This document shows positions 16,984 to 26,830 of a stretch of DNA of 64,000 nt, piece by piece. A program made the position numbers and the translations under genes. The stretch comes from Carboxylicivirga sediminis (lineage in GTDB: Bacteria > Bacteroidota > Bacteroidia > Bacteroidales > Marinilabiliaceae): contig NZ_JAGTAR010000015.1 in NCBI RefSeq assembly GCF_018156225.1, positions 62,001-126,000 on the forward strand, written 5' to 3'. The notes under the pieces are model-generated. The model was not told where the DNA came from and did no database searches. It worked only from the letters and a program-made list of their open reading frames with translations. Each line of letters starts with the position of its first letter. Positions within the stretch are counted from its first letter, which is position 1.

Positions 16984-19900
16984 CTAATATTTAATTACTT
17001 TGTGCACTTCGAAACTATTCTTCAAAGAGAAATGCAGCAGATAAGCACCTGGCTGACAAGACCTGAAGTCAACGCAAGTGTTCTTATTTTCTAATTCTTG
17101 ACATGAAACTTTTTCTCCACTCAAGCTATAAACAACCAATTTAGAGCTTTCTATGTCGCTAGGAAAAAATACATTTAGTTCATTAATTACCGGATTAGGG
17201 TAGATTCTAATTTTGTTTTCAGATACTTCTGATTTTGCTAATAAATTAGTGTCACTTTTGATTTCCAGTATTCTAAAAGCTCCTGCCGGAATAGTTACGT
17301 TCATAGTTGGGTTAAGTGTCCCCATTTCTTCATTACTGATCCTGTCCTTCACGGACCACTCACCTTCTTTATTGGCCGTAATACTACTTAGGCAATCACC
17401 ACCCGGACTCATGAGGTTTGGATCTACAAGGTAAAGCAAGTAGTGGTCTTCGGCAATTCTGTTGACTGAAGAAAAAACTTCTCCGGTAATAATCACAGGG
17501 AACATATCTATATCTTCAGTTCCCTTGCTCATAGCTTCAAGTACTCGTTCTTTCGTTTGACTTAGAGATAAAACTTCGTCATCTATTGAAGCCGTTTCTC
17601 CGTCGGATTCAATTTGTGTTGTGAAGTATGAAATATCAATATCAGAACGATTGTTTGGTTTTCCGATTATAGGGGCGTAGCCATAACCATGCCCTAGGTT
17701 TGGAATGTGATTATGGGTCTGTTGGTAACGTCCGTAAGTATAAGCTGCCCAGTCTGTTTTAGGAGTTGTGGCACTACCCCATTCAACACCCATTTTGGAT
17801 AATAGACCAAAGCCATCGGCCTGAATATAACCTTTATGCGTTTGACTTCCAGTATTAAAGTCATGTCCGCCACTCGTCCAATAAGCTTCTGGAACTAACT
17901 CTTCTTTGAGCGTTAGGGTAACAGGCGAAATATTCAATAAGTTTTCTCTTTGAGGAGGTGCGATAATACCTTTACCTAAGAGGTGAATAAACTGCTCAAC
18001 ACCAGTTGACATCGAATGCATTTCCTCTCTTTTTTGCTGATTGTACTGGCGACTGCATATATTTAAATAATTTGCACCCAAAGACACCGCTGTTAACAAC
18101 GAACGAGATGCCGGATGACCTGTATTGACCCGGCTCCAGTCCCAAAGGCGGGAATAGGCAGGTATATCGCTCACCCATCGATACCCCCAATTGTTAACGT
18201 ATCCTGCATACCATGCACCTACACGTCCCGCTGTATTTAAGTCAGGAGTTCGTGAGTTGCTGTCTTCATTGCTCATGATTAAAACATCTTTGTATTTCTC
18301 GGAAATGATTCCTGATTGCATCCAGGACATTTGGGATCGAACGGCCCAAACAGCACCCTTGTTATGAAACCACACATTTTTGCCCTTTTCCTTTGCATAG
18401 TCCATTAATGGTAACATAAAGTCACGAATAAAAAAATCCTGCTTACCCTTCTCGTTCACTTCAAAAGGACTATAGGCAAAACCATATTCGACAATACCGA
18501 CTCCCAGATAGGCATTGGGTGCGACATCCATCATGGCTTTATATGTATCAAGCGAAACCTGAATGCCGTGCGCTTTGGAATAGAACGGAATACCTTCTTC
18601 CTCCATTCTTCTGGCAAAGGTGAGAAGTGTTTCTTTCGATAACCCTTTTTCTGCTTCAGTAACCCAAGTACCATCAGGATTTTGATATTGGAAGTAACCT
18701 GTCCAATTTTCATATAGTTGAACTCTAAAAGCAAACTTAATGCGATCGGGATATGGGAATTTTTGATTGTAATAAGCTAACTCATTCTTCCAGATGCTAA
18801 TCCAATCTTCCATAGTAACATCATTAAGGCCATCTCCCTGAGTACCATTAACCTGAATTATAATGGGCTTATCAGAAGGCAGATCAACTGCAACACCAGC
18901 CCAATTGTTAATATTGGTTTGAATATTAGAATAAGCATCCGAAATACTCTTCATCTGACCACTCCAGTCCCTCTGAGCTAGTTCTGTAAGCCATTCGGAA
19001 GAATTATCAGGGCTTATCAAGTAAAGGTTGTCATCGCCATTAGGAGCACCAGCCAAAAGAATTTTGTCCTGCCCACTCTCAGATACCGTAGTTACATCAT
19101 TAAAAGACAGCTGATTAGTTCTCCTATAGGCTAAAAGCTGAGCACTAGATGAGTACAAAAAGACATCATCACCATAGACCATAGCCACCTGTTTTTCATC
19201 ACTCCCAAGCAGGTAGTTGCCAGAACTCAGGTATTTTGCACGGTAACCAGAGGCATAATCATCTTTTTCAATAGAAAATCCACTATTACTGTACGTAACA
19301 CGTTTCATTCCATCCAAAGGATCAATAAAACCTTTGTCATCAAAAATAAGAGCTTCTCCATTCTCTTTTGTATACAGAAGTGCATTTTGACCATGATCAC
19401 TACGATTTAATCCCAGTTCGACCTCTGAAAAGGAACTGATAGGCGCAAAGGAAGGGAAAGCATAAATATTGCCATATTGCTCGTTGTCTCTATATGCCCT
19501 GTTTAGGTACACATCTTCTGTACCGTTGCGGTCAAAGTCATAAACCAACAGCTCCCTAATTGCTCCATCAAACTTATGTTTCGAGATAATGGTACCTTCT
19601 GCGTTTATAACAAAAACATAATTGAGTACAGTGCCTGCTAATATGTAATTCTCACCTTCAGATTTTATGTGAGCTACAGAAAATACAGGTCCACTTTGCA
19701 ATCCGGTTGTCCATAGCCGATCCCCTTTGCTGTTATAACAATAGACCGAATCATCGGCGCAGCCAAGTATTACCTCTTCAGATTCATCACCAATAATGTC
19801 TCCTGTACAGATATCGAAACAAAAGCCTCCTGTTTTATCTTGCCACAATTTTTCTCCCGCCATATTGGTTCCAAACACATCGTAATTATATGTTGAGCCA

Positions 19901-20097
19901 ATGATTTTTTGTTTCACCACATCACCTTTGTTGATAACCTTCAGACGATAAGCATTTAGCCCATTAAGGTTAAGTACTTTAATGTGATATGATGAATTGG
20001 TCGTTTTATTATTTTTTATTCCTGGCACAGCAACGCTTTCTTGTGCTATAAAAAACAAACCAAAGATGCTTAATATGATAAAAATGTGTTTATTCAT
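16984..20097 (-). CDS. Secreted beta-propeller/TIM-barrel-like enzyme with T9SS domain; candidate GH150-like lambda-carrageenase
   Basis: A 1037-aa exported protein (signal peptide ending SVAVPG). Residues ~50-370 are a PQQ/FG-GAP-like beta-propeller with repeats such as DICTGDIIGDESEEVILGC and VYDFDRNGTEDVYLN. Residues ~390-870 look like a (beta/alpha)-barrel catalytic region with many aromatic and acidic residues (WISIWKNELAYYNQKFPYP, GVGIVEYGFAY, KNVWFHNKGAVWAV, YKDVLIMSNEDSNS). The C-terminal ~80 residues are a type IX sorting domain (IRIYPNPVINELNVFFP to the end). Propeller plus separate catalytic region is the described layout of lambda-carrageenases such as CglA, and the neighbours are sulfatases and a beta-galactosidase. 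That identity is inference; a different family is possible. Confidence 0.6.
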   Translation of the reverse strand: MNKHIFIILSIFGLFFIAQESVAVPGIKNNKTTNSSYHIKVLNLNGLNAYRLKVINKGDVVKQKIIGSTYNYDVFGTNMAGEKLWQDKTGGFCFDICTGDIIGDESEEVILGCADDSVYCYNSKGDRLWTTGLQSGPVFSVAHIKSEGENYILAGTVLNYVFVINAEGTIISKHKFDGAIRELLVYDFDRNGTEDVYLNRAYRDNEQYGNIYAFPSFAPISSFSEVELGLNRSDHGQNALLYTKENGEALIFDDKGFIDPLDGMKRVTYSNSGFSIEKDDYASGYRAKYLSSGNYLLGSDEKQVAMVYGDDVFLYSSSAQLLAYRRTNQLSFNDVTTVSESGQDKILLAGAPNGDDNLYLISPDNSSEWLTELAQRDWSGQMKSISDAYSNIQTNINNWAGVAVDLPSDKPIIIQVNGTQGDGLNDVTMEDWISIWKNELAYYNQKFPYPDRIKFAFRVQLYENWTGYFQYQNPDGTWVTEAEKGLSKETLLTFARRMEEEGIPFYSKAHGIQVSLDTYKAMMDVAPNAYLGVGIVEYGFAYSPFEVNEKGKQDFFIRDFMLPLMDYAKEKGKNVWFHNKGAVWAVRSQMSWMQSGIISEKYKDVLIMSNEDSNSRTPDLNTAGRVGAWYAGYVNNWGYRWVSDIPAYSRLWDWSRVNTGHPASRSLLTAVSLGANYLNICSRQYNQQKREEMHSMSTGVEQFIHLLGKGIIAPPQRENLLNISPVTLTLKEELVPEAYWTSGGHDFNTGSQTHKGYIQADGFGLLSKMGVEWGSATTPKTDWAAYTYGRYQQTHNHIPNLGHGYGYAPIIGKPNNRSDIDISYFTTQIESDGETASIDDEVLSLSQTKERVLEAMSKGTEDIDMFPVIITGEVFSSVNRIAEDHYLLYLVDPNLMSPGGDCLSSITANKEGEWSVKDRISNEEMGTLNPTMNVTIPAGAFRILEIKSDTNLLAKSEVSENKIRIYPNPVINELNVFFPSDIESSKLVVYSLSGEKVSCQELENKNTCVDFRSCQPGAYLLHFSLKNSFEVHKVIKY

Positions 20098-20145
20098 GTT
20101 TAAATTTATTTACAATGGCCATATGTATCTCACAAATAATTTCAA

Positions 20146-20291
20146 TCATTTCCCTGTATGCAACTTAAACAATTGAATTTGCATGCTCGTTTCATCTTTT
20201 TTTTTGATTTTGTTGACAGGTTTCACGAACACCTTCCCACCGTTGCAGTTAAGTTTAACGATATAGGTTCCTTGAGGTAATCCAAGATACG
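20146..20291 (-). pseudogene. Detached remains of the type IX sorting domain of the upstream glycosidase
   Basis: In a frame different from the upstream gene this stretch reads SLTYLGLPQGTYIVKLNCNG, GKVFVKPVNK and a lysine-rich tail to a stop. That is the second half of a T9SS type A C-terminal domain. The first half (NIKLYPTSTTGADVY) lies at the end of the annotated 533-aa gene, and a middle piece (YINGCRAKYVEIYKLMRQKQ) is visible in a third frame. Two frameshifts, the first at a TA-rich run GTATATC, therefore split one domain. Sequencing error is an alternative explanation. Confidence 0.75.
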
Positions 20292-21893
20292 TTAAGCTGA
20301 TTCTGATAAACCTATATTACGCATTGTTTTTGTCTCATGAGCTTGTAGATTTCGACATATTTGGCTCTGCAACCATTGATATACATCTGCCCCAGTGGTG
20401 GAAGTGGGATACAGCTTAATATTGAGTTCAGATAATCCTTTGACTGATGCAGAAGGTGTAATGTCAGAAGATTCCTTAAAAATAAAACGTGAATATGATA
20501 GCGGGGGAAGGGTTATGGGAATATGGTTTTCTTGTATTGAATCCACATTTGTTGAAACAAGCTCACCAAATTCATCAAGCGTATTCACCAGGGATTTGCT
20601 TTCCACAATTTCCAAATTACTACCCTTATCAATAAAGACATTAGCAACCTTTTCATGATTTGATTTATTAATAAGATAGAGCAGATACTCCCCATCTTTT
20701 TCCACTGCAAAACCATAAGTTGAGGGGTTGTTTTCATCCAACATTTGTAACATATTCCCTCCTTGGGCTTTAGCCAGCAATTCAAAACCGTATCTCATGG
20801 GATTGTATCGCATACTATGATTAAAAGCGATCAAGGCATCTTTATCATCTTTTCTGTTGCTTACCCAATACCAATAGCAGGTCATATACCAGTTACCAAT
20901 AAAGTGCTCCTGCAACATATCTATCATCAATAAACTCGTTGTATATCGATCAAAACCAATTAAATTCGATTTTTTACCCGTGCCATATTCGTTGTTCGCA
21001 AATTTTAAATCTGGGTAACCTAATTCTTTAGCCCATTTTCTTAATGAGTCTGCTTCGGTTCGCCATGCACGATTGTGATTTTTTCTATCCCGCAAAGGTC
21101 TTTCAATCTGCCATTCATTAAATGTTCCCGGCTCGTACTCCTTTGGATTACCTCCGTATGGCCACTTTCCATGGGTTTCGACAATGTCTGCATAATCCCC
21201 TGCAATCTTAAGGTATTGCCTCAGGTACTTTTTTGTCATGTTATTATGGTTAAACATACATTTGATATCAGGATCAACCTTCTTCATTGCTTTAACATGT
21301 TGAACAAATAGATGAGCTTCGTTTTCCCAACCTCCGTTTTTGCCTTCATTTCCTAAATACCAAAATGCACCACCAAAACCTTTGCTTTTTACATATTCAA
21401 CCATTCTTACCGCGCGTGCAATACTCTCATCTATTTTACCGTACTTGTAACCTGACGTGATGTTTACTCCAAGCAAAGGTGTTATTCCCGAAATTTTTAC
21501 CATTTCAAGATATTCATCCAGACTGGTCCAATCTTTCGATACTGTATTTTTGGAGTTATCCCAATCAGGGTTGAATGGGTCGCCTTGCATAACTCCTGTG
21601 GGGTTTTCCCAATCCCAATACTTAACAACTCCACCGCCAGGATACCTCATAGTACCTACATCAACTATTCTCATCCAATTTGTGAAATTGCTTCGCTCAT
21701 AGAGTGAATCGCCGTCGTTACAATAAACAGAGTGCATGCCAACCAGATAATCGCTGATTTTCCATTTAACACTATCGGGATATACTTCAAAGTTTATTGA
21801 CTGACGACTTTCATTATTGCTATTATTAGGAATATCTCCCCCAAATATCTCCCCCAATGCACACAGCATTATTAACACTACCGCAGCTGCCAT
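20292..21893 (-). CDS. Putative clan GH-A glycoside hydrolase, C-terminally frameshifted
   Basis: The 533-aa product has a signal peptide and a (beta/alpha)8-type glycosidase body. MRYPGGGVVKYWDWENPTG (82-100) is the PGG strand seen in GH51/GH39/GH79/GH86-like enzymes; the putative acid/base is Glu183 in WYLGNEG and the putative nucleophile is Glu302 in FANNEYGTG. A beta-sandwich follows (~420-480: YLLYLINKSNH, PPLSYSRFIF). The family cannot be fixed by eye. The last ~40 residues are a T9SS sorting domain that leaves frame and stops early, so the enzyme may be retained or lost unless frameshifts are corrected. It is flanked within 5-200 bp by PUL genes on the same strand. Confidence 0.7.
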   Translation of the reverse strand: MAAAVVLIMLCALGEIFGGDIPNNSNNESRQSINFEVYPDSVKWKISDYLVGMHSVYCNDGDSLYERSNFTNWMRIVDVGTMRYPGGGVVKYWDWENPTGVMQGDPFNPDWDNSKNTVSKDWTSLDEYLEMVKISGITPLLGVNITSGYKYGKIDESIARAVRMVEYVKSKGFGGAFWYLGNEGKNGGWENEAHLFVQHVKAMKKVDPDIKCMFNHNNMTKKYLRQYLKIAGDYADIVETHGKWPYGGNPKEYEPGTFNEWQIERPLRDRKNHNRAWRTEADSLRKWAKELGYPDLKFANNEYGTGKKSNLIGFDRYTTSLLMIDMLQEHFIGNWYMTCYWYWVSNRKDDKDALIAFNHSMRYNPMRYGFELLAKAQGGNMLQMLDENNPSTYGFAVEKDGEYLLYLINKSNHEKVANVFIDKGSNLEIVESKSLVNTLDEFGELVSTNVDSIQENHIPITLPPLSYSRFIFKESSDITPSASVKGLSELNIKLYPTSTTGADVYQWLQSQICRNLQAHETKTMRNIGLSESA

Positions 21894-21898
21894 CCTAT

Positions 21899-23896
21899 TT
21901 ATTTTAAATTAAAATATAAATAACAAGTATCTGTGTTTTTGCCATCGGAAACAGTTACTTGTGTAATACACCTTCCTTCTTGAGCATTGTTACTATCAAT
22001 ACGCAACTTCCCTTTTGCATCGATAGAAACAAAAGATGGTCCGGTAACTTTTTCAAAACGTAAGTCACAATTTTCAGGATTTGTAACACTCTGATTCAAG
22101 TCCTCTTCGTAATCATTAAATACATTAACTGTTTTAATTTTTCTCTTCCTGAACTGAAAACGAGGTGCAATGCGATTGTCGAAATTTCCTGTTTTTACAT
22201 TGATTTGCACCATTGTAAGGCTTAGTGGCTGTAATGAGAATTCCATTTCCCTCTGATTACCACCTATTGTAATTGTTTTACCAAAATCAGACAATTCAAG
22301 AGCTGTAATTTCATTTTCTGAAAACCTTTTAGCATAATTGCCAAACTCAACTACCTCGTTGAAGTTTAGTTTCACTTTTTGCTCTACATCCTTTTTATTC
22401 AATAAATAGGCATAAATAATTTTTGGCACTTCGGCGTTACAACTGCCCATCTTAGCTGATGGCTCAACAATAAATACCTGAGTTTTGGCTTCTGTATTAC
22501 CACTTTTCGATTGATATTCAAATAGTTTTGAAGGTTTCTCGTTTACTTGTCTTATTCCTTCACCTATTAATCCGGTGCTATAGAGTATTGGGTTATAACG
22601 ATATTCTCCATTTTTAGTATAGGAGATACTTTGATTATCCTTTAATCCTATATTACCTTCATAATTTCCCTTGATACCTCCATAAAAACAAGCATACGGA
22701 AATCCGGCTTCTGTTAATTCCATTACAAATTGAGTATTTACCAATCCTATTTGAAAAGTTGTGTAATCAGGTAACTTACTTTCTTTTGCTCTAGTATCAA
22801 TCCCATTTGCATGAGGTATCAATTGAATTCCGGGATAGCCTTTAGATTCACAATATGAAGTTAACCAATTATAAATCTGTTTTGTATTACCCATTCCTTG
22901 GTCGGCAATAAAGCCAAATGTCATATCGCTTTCATCCAACCACTGATTCCATGAGCGACGATAGTGCATTGAACAACCTAAGAAACTAACATCATCACCG
23001 GAAGCATCTAACATTTTATCCAGTTCACCTCTTAAAAACTTTACAGGTGTTGGAATTTTAGTTCCACCTTTTTCACATTCCTTAAACTGCACCATCCACT
23101 GAATATTCTTACCTAATTCTTTAGCAAAACTATCAGCATCATTTATGTATGCTTGTATTGTTTCAGCAAGCCACTCCCCTTTGTTTTTATTTACTAATTT
23201 CCATGGGTATATATTATCGTCCCATCCGATAAAAATTTCACCTCCTACCTGAATAACAGGGTAATCAGGGCCACCCAGTTCAAAATATCTTTTAAGAAAT
23301 CGTCGATTTTCCAAAAACTGCATCTCCCTGCTTGATAATTTAGCTGCTTGTTCGGGAGTCATTAATTCACCATGTAATGTATATGGCTCCGGATCACGAT
23401 AAAACAAACGATTATTGTTTTCATCGTAACTATACAATTCGCCCGAACGCCATGTCATACAAATTATTGGCTTTGCATTTGTTGTTTTTAGTACATCCAC
23501 AAAGGCATCCAAATCAATCATCTCATTACGCGGCGCACTATTATTTATATCGTAATTTTGATCCCAGATATTCCCTGCCGCTTTAGTCCTGTATGGGTTC
23601 GTTTTACCGTAATAGGTTGTATGATTATTGTCCCAATGAGTAATTAACAAATTATCGTGTCCGGCACTTGGCCATCTTAATGAGCCGGCTCCGTAGTTTT
23701 TTATAGCATCTGTGTATTGACTGCTTTTAGCAAACTCACTTGTACTACATCTATCAAGCATTCCTAACCCATTAACTCCATCAGCTATTTCTTTTGCATT
23801 CTGATGCAAATCAACACTATACACTTCCACCTCCTGACCTGTAACTGAGAATACTTTTACAAGTGCGATAAGAATGGAAACTAAATATTTTTTCAT
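21899..23896 (-). CDS. Secreted glycosidase-like protein (putative clan GH-A) with C-terminal Ig-like domain
   Basis: A 665-aa protein with signal peptide (VFSVTGQ). The N-terminal ~450 residues look like a TIM-barrel: GAGSLRWPSAGHD corresponds to the RxPGG strand of GH-A relatives, PVIQVGGEIFIGWDD to the strand carrying the acid/base Glu, and SFLGCSMHYRRSW to a later active-site strand. A beta-sandwich (~470-575) follows, then a ~90-residue putative Ig-like domain (APRFQFRKRKIKTVNVFND, ITQVTVSDGKNTDTCYL). No T9SS domain is present. Stop and start of this and the next gene are 5 bp apart. It may act on the same galactan, but no known family could be assigned. Confidence 0.6.
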   Translation of the reverse strand: MKKYLVSILIALVKVFSVTGQEVEVYSVDLHQNAKEIADGVNGLGMLDRCSTSEFAKSSQYTDAIKNYGAGSLRWPSAGHDNLLITHWDNNHTTYYGKTNPYRTKAAGNIWDQNYDINNSAPRNEMIDLDAFVDVLKTTNAKPIICMTWRSGELYSYDENNNRLFYRDPEPYTLHGELMTPEQAAKLSSREMQFLENRRFLKRYFELGGPDYPVIQVGGEIFIGWDDNIYPWKLVNKNKGEWLAETIQAYINDADSFAKELGKNIQWMVQFKECEKGGTKIPTPVKFLRGELDKMLDASGDDVSFLGCSMHYRRSWNQWLDESDMTFGFIADQGMGNTKQIYNWLTSYCESKGYPGIQLIPHANGIDTRAKESKLPDYTTFQIGLVNTQFVMELTEAGFPYACFYGGIKGNYEGNIGLKDNQSISYTKNGEYRYNPILYSTGLIGEGIRQVNEKPSKLFEYQSKSGNTEAKTQVFIVEPSAKMGSCNAEVPKIIYAYLLNKKDVEQKVKLNFNEVVEFGNYAKRFSENEITALELSDFGKTITIGGNQREMEFSLQPLSLTMVQINVKTGNFDNRIAPRFQFRKRKIKTVNVFNDYEEDLNQSVTNPENCDLRFEKVTGPSFVSIDAKGKLRIDSNNAQEGRCITQVTVSDGKNTDTCYLYFNLK

Positions 23897-23990
23897 GCCT
23901 ATATTTTTTAAAAAAATGGTAAGGTCGCCTGTACCTTTTTCCTAACTATCTGAATATCGGGAGAGTTCGGAGAAATACAATATTAACTTT

Positions 23991-24029
23991 ACTGATCTTC
24001 GATTCTCAATGATAGAATCGAAGATCAGT
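23991..24029. repeat. Long intercistronic hairpin in the PUL operon
   Basis: A perfect 16-bp inverted repeat ACTGATCTTCGATTCT / AGAATCGAAGATCAGT with a seven-base loop, between the 430-aa T9SS protein gene and the 665-aa glycosidase-like gene. No T run follows. A stable mRNA hairpin here could protect the upstream transcript or limit downstream expression. Confidence 0.7.
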
Positions 24030-24056
24030 ACTTGCAATACCTTTTATCAAGCCCTT

Positions 24057-25349
24057 TTATAAAATAACCTTCCGGCCAACAACCTGATTTCCTACTTGAA
24101 TTTTTAATACATACACTTTATGCTTAGCTAACTGAACAGTAGAAGATAGTATTTTTTTAGACTGCGCTTCTACCAAGTTTCCTGTAAGGTCATAAACTTT
24201 AAATGTGAAATGTTCATTGCAACTTATTGTAATCCTATCGTAATCCTGTTTTATAGTAATATCGTCTTCGGATATCGCACCAATTGCTGTAGGCGTATCT
24301 CCAAAAACCTTAAACTCACTCAGTGCAAAACCTTTAAATTTAAGTTGGTATTGATTGAATTGTTTACCCGGTGCAATAGCAAAATCTTTTTGTTCTCCAT
24401 TAGTGAAAAATTGATTTGTTTGTTCATCAATTAACACAGCTGTAAGGTCAGCATTAACGCCATATAAACTCCAATTTTGAGGTCCGAATTCAAAATCACT
24501 TCCTGCCACGGATAATTTATTCCATACTAAAGTATAATCATGGATCTTAGCCAGATTTTTCAATGGTTTTGATTCGAAATAATTGTAGAAATACACTTCG
24601 TCAAACTCTATAAGTGACCCAGAAGTTGAGTTCTGACTATTATATCCTAAATATACTTTCCCTATTTCATCAGCCGGTATACCTGTTCCAATTGTCCAGG
24701 ATGCCACAGCTACTTGATCGATAAATACTTTAATATTGCTTGTGTTAATGGTTATGCCAAGTTGCTGTTTGGTATCTGCGGGAATATTAACCCCATCTTG
24801 TTGTTTCGCACTACCTTTGTAGTTACAAACTAACTGTTGGTTTGTAATATTATACGCAAAAGTTACATGCTCACTGGCCGATGTTTCGATACTCAAAAAA
24901 TCAATCTCTCCTGTAGTGCCAGATGGTAATTTTATTAAAGAAGCAAAGGTTAAATCATTTAAATAACAGGCCTTTCCAGTTAAAGAAGCAACAAGCGTAT
25001 TTTTATTCCCCCCAATAATAACAGAGTTTCCATTAATACCAGAGCCAATAGAGATGGATTCGGTTCCTGTTGCGTTCTCACTCATTCCTGACTGAAACAA
25101 TACATCACTTTCATTAGCTGCCACTAAACTATAACTGGTAAGCTCAGTATTCATATCTGTATTAATCGTTAATGTAGAGTTTACACCTGCTATTCTTTTG
25201 TATGTATTTAAATCATTATCGTTTAACTCAGTAACATCAAACACATCTGTGCTTCCCTGAATGTTATAAGTCATTGAATAATCTATTTCCTGCGCATTCA
25301 TTATATTTGTTAATAATGCAGCAACAACCAAAAGTAAAAACTTTTTCAT
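24057..25349 (-). CDS. Secreted T9SS protein with laminin-G/concanavalin-like domain
   Basis: A 430-aa exported protein (signal peptide ending MNAQ). Residues ~60-260 form a beta-rich sandwich resembling LamG/ConA-like lectin domains (SIETSASEHVTFAYN, QLGITINTSNIKVFID, AYLGYNSQ-like strand, LIEFDEVYFYNYF). Residues ~360-430 are a type IX sorting domain (DITIKQDYDRITISCNEHFT and VYDLTGNLVEAQ, ending VGRKVIL). No catalytic residues were found, so a carbohydrate-binding surface protein is the simplest idea. It lies inside the PUL operon between a sulfatase and the 665-aa protein. Confidence 0.65.
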   Translation of the reverse strand: MKKFLLLVVAALLTNIMNAQEIDYSMTYNIQGSTDVFDVTELNDNDLNTYKRIAGVNSTLTINTDMNTELTSYSLVAANESDVLFQSGMSENATGTESISIGSGINGNSVIIGGNKNTLVASLTGKACYLNDLTFASLIKLPSGTTGEIDFLSIETSASEHVTFAYNITNQQLVCNYKGSAKQQDGVNIPADTKQQLGITINTSNIKVFIDQVAVASWTIGTGIPADEIGKVYLGYNSQNSTSGSLIEFDEVYFYNYFESKPLKNLAKIHDYTLVWNKLSVAGSDFEFGPQNWSLYGVNADLTAVLIDEQTNQFFTNGEQKDFAIAPGKQFNQYQLKFKGFALSEFKVFGDTPTAIGAISEDDITIKQDYDRITISCNEHFTFKVYDLTGNLVEAQSKKILSSTVQLAKHKVYVLKIQVGNQVVGRKVIL

Positions 25350-25408
25350 AATGCTTGGATTTTAATTATTTATTTTAGATAGAGGGGAGAACCCCTCATT
25401 ATTATTTA

Positions 25409-26830
25409 TCAATCTTTTCGGTTATGCATTTTTTCTAATGGAAACTCAGGGTGTTCTGTCCTGCCTATTTTCATAAGGATTTCAAATTCCTTAACCTTAT
25501 CCGGATATTTTTCCGCTAGATTATTTTCTTCACCTGAATCCTCATTCAGGTTATACAGTTCCATATTTTTTCCTTTATACCTTACTGCTTTCCATTCATT
25601 TTGACGAATAGCCTGTACAGGACCTCTCTTCTCATTGAATTCCCAATACAAATACTCATGTGTCTTTTGATTTTCATTATCACCAATAACAGAGGGCAAG
25701 AATGAAATTCCATCTATCTTACCAGAAGGTCTAACACCGGCTATTTCACAGGCAGTAGGGTAGAAATCCCAGAAAGCACTAATGTGATGATTGACTGAGC
25801 CAGGCGTTATTTTTTGTGGCCATTTCATTACAAATGGTGAATGAATTCCACCTTCATACAAATCCCTCTTCTTTCCTTTGAATTCCCCATTACTGTTGAA
25901 GAACTCAGCTTTAATATTGTCATATTCGTGCCCGTTGTCACTTGTGAAAATCACAATAGTATTCTCCCCTATTCCGAGGTCTTTTAAAAGCTGATTAATC
26001 AATCCTACATCGCTATCGAGTTTTGAAACCATCGAGGCATAAGTTACATGCCCGTTTTTATCATGTAAATAGTGACCTGGTTTCATTTCTCGTAATGGCC
26101 AATCCAAATCTTTATATTGAGATTTATACTCATCGGGTATCGTTAATTCGTAATGAGGTAATGTGTAAGCCAGGTACAAAAAGAATTTCTCATCTTTATT
26201 AGTATTAATAAAGTCGACTGCTTTTTCTGTGAATAGGTTATGAATATACTTGCCTTTCTTTTCAAGCACGTTATTTCCTTCAATTCTAATCTGAGTTTGA
26301 TTTTCATAAACACTATCAGCATAATAGTGATGAGCAGTCCTATGACGGTTAAAACCATAGAAATAATCAAAGCCCTGCTTGTTGGGAACACCTTTACCAC
26401 ACAGTTCAGCCAATCCCCATTTACCAATTACCCCGGTGATATACCCTGCCTTTTTCAATTCATCCGCTACGGTTATTGTGTTTTCATCAAATGTGGCAGG
26501 TTTTCCACTGGCAGTCCAACTTGGATTTTCACGGATAATTCCATGCCCAGTATGTAGACCTGTCATTAAACTGGCCCTTGAAGGTCCGCACACAGCACTT
26601 CCTGCATAGTGATTAGTAAACACCATTCCCTCGTTAGCCAATTGATCAATGTTGGGTGTATGAATCTTTTTTTGGCCGTTGTAACCTAAATCTCCATAAC
26701 CTAAATCATCCGCCAGGATATAAATGATATTAGGTTTTTGACCTTTGTTTGCGTTAATACTTCCTTTCCTGGAAGACTGGCAACTAGAACAAATTATACC
26801 GATTAAAATAATTAAGGCTGTTTTATTCAT
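25409..26830 (-). CDS. Sulfatase lipoprotein (family S1)
   Basis: A 473-aa sulfatase. The N-terminus (IILIGIICSSCQSSRKG) is a lipoprotein signal with the likely lipidated Cys17, placing it in the periplasm or on the outer membrane. Metal site YILADDLGYGDLGY, signature CGPSRASLMTG with Cys81 (formylglycine), and GVIGKWGLAELCGKG and FTSDNGHE follow in normal order. Its start codon overlaps the stop of the preceding sulfatase gene by eight bases, a sign of translational coupling. The length is normal for S1 enzymes. Substrate position (for example galactose-2- or 6-sulfate) is not decided by sequence. Confidence 0.9.
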   Translation of the reverse strand: MNKTALIILIGIICSSCQSSRKGSINANKGQKPNIIYILADDLGYGDLGYNGQKKIHTPNIDQLANEGMVFTNHYAGSAVCGPSRASLMTGLHTGHGIIRENPSWTASGKPATFDENTITVADELKKAGYITGVIGKWGLAELCGKGVPNKQGFDYFYGFNRHRTAHHYYADSVYENQTQIRIEGNNVLEKKGKYIHNLFTEKAVDFINTNKDEKFFLYLAYTLPHYELTIPDEYKSQYKDLDWPLREMKPGHYLHDKNGHVTYASMVSKLDSDVGLINQLLKDLGIGENTIVIFTSDNGHEYDNIKAEFFNSNGEFKGKKRDLYEGGIHSPFVMKWPQKITPGSVNHHISAFWDFYPTACEIAGVRPSGKIDGISFLPSVIGDNENQKTHEYLYWEFNEKRGPVQAIRQNEWKAVRYKGKNMELYNLNEDSGEENNLAEKYPDKVKEFEILMKIGRTEHPEFPLEKMHNRKD

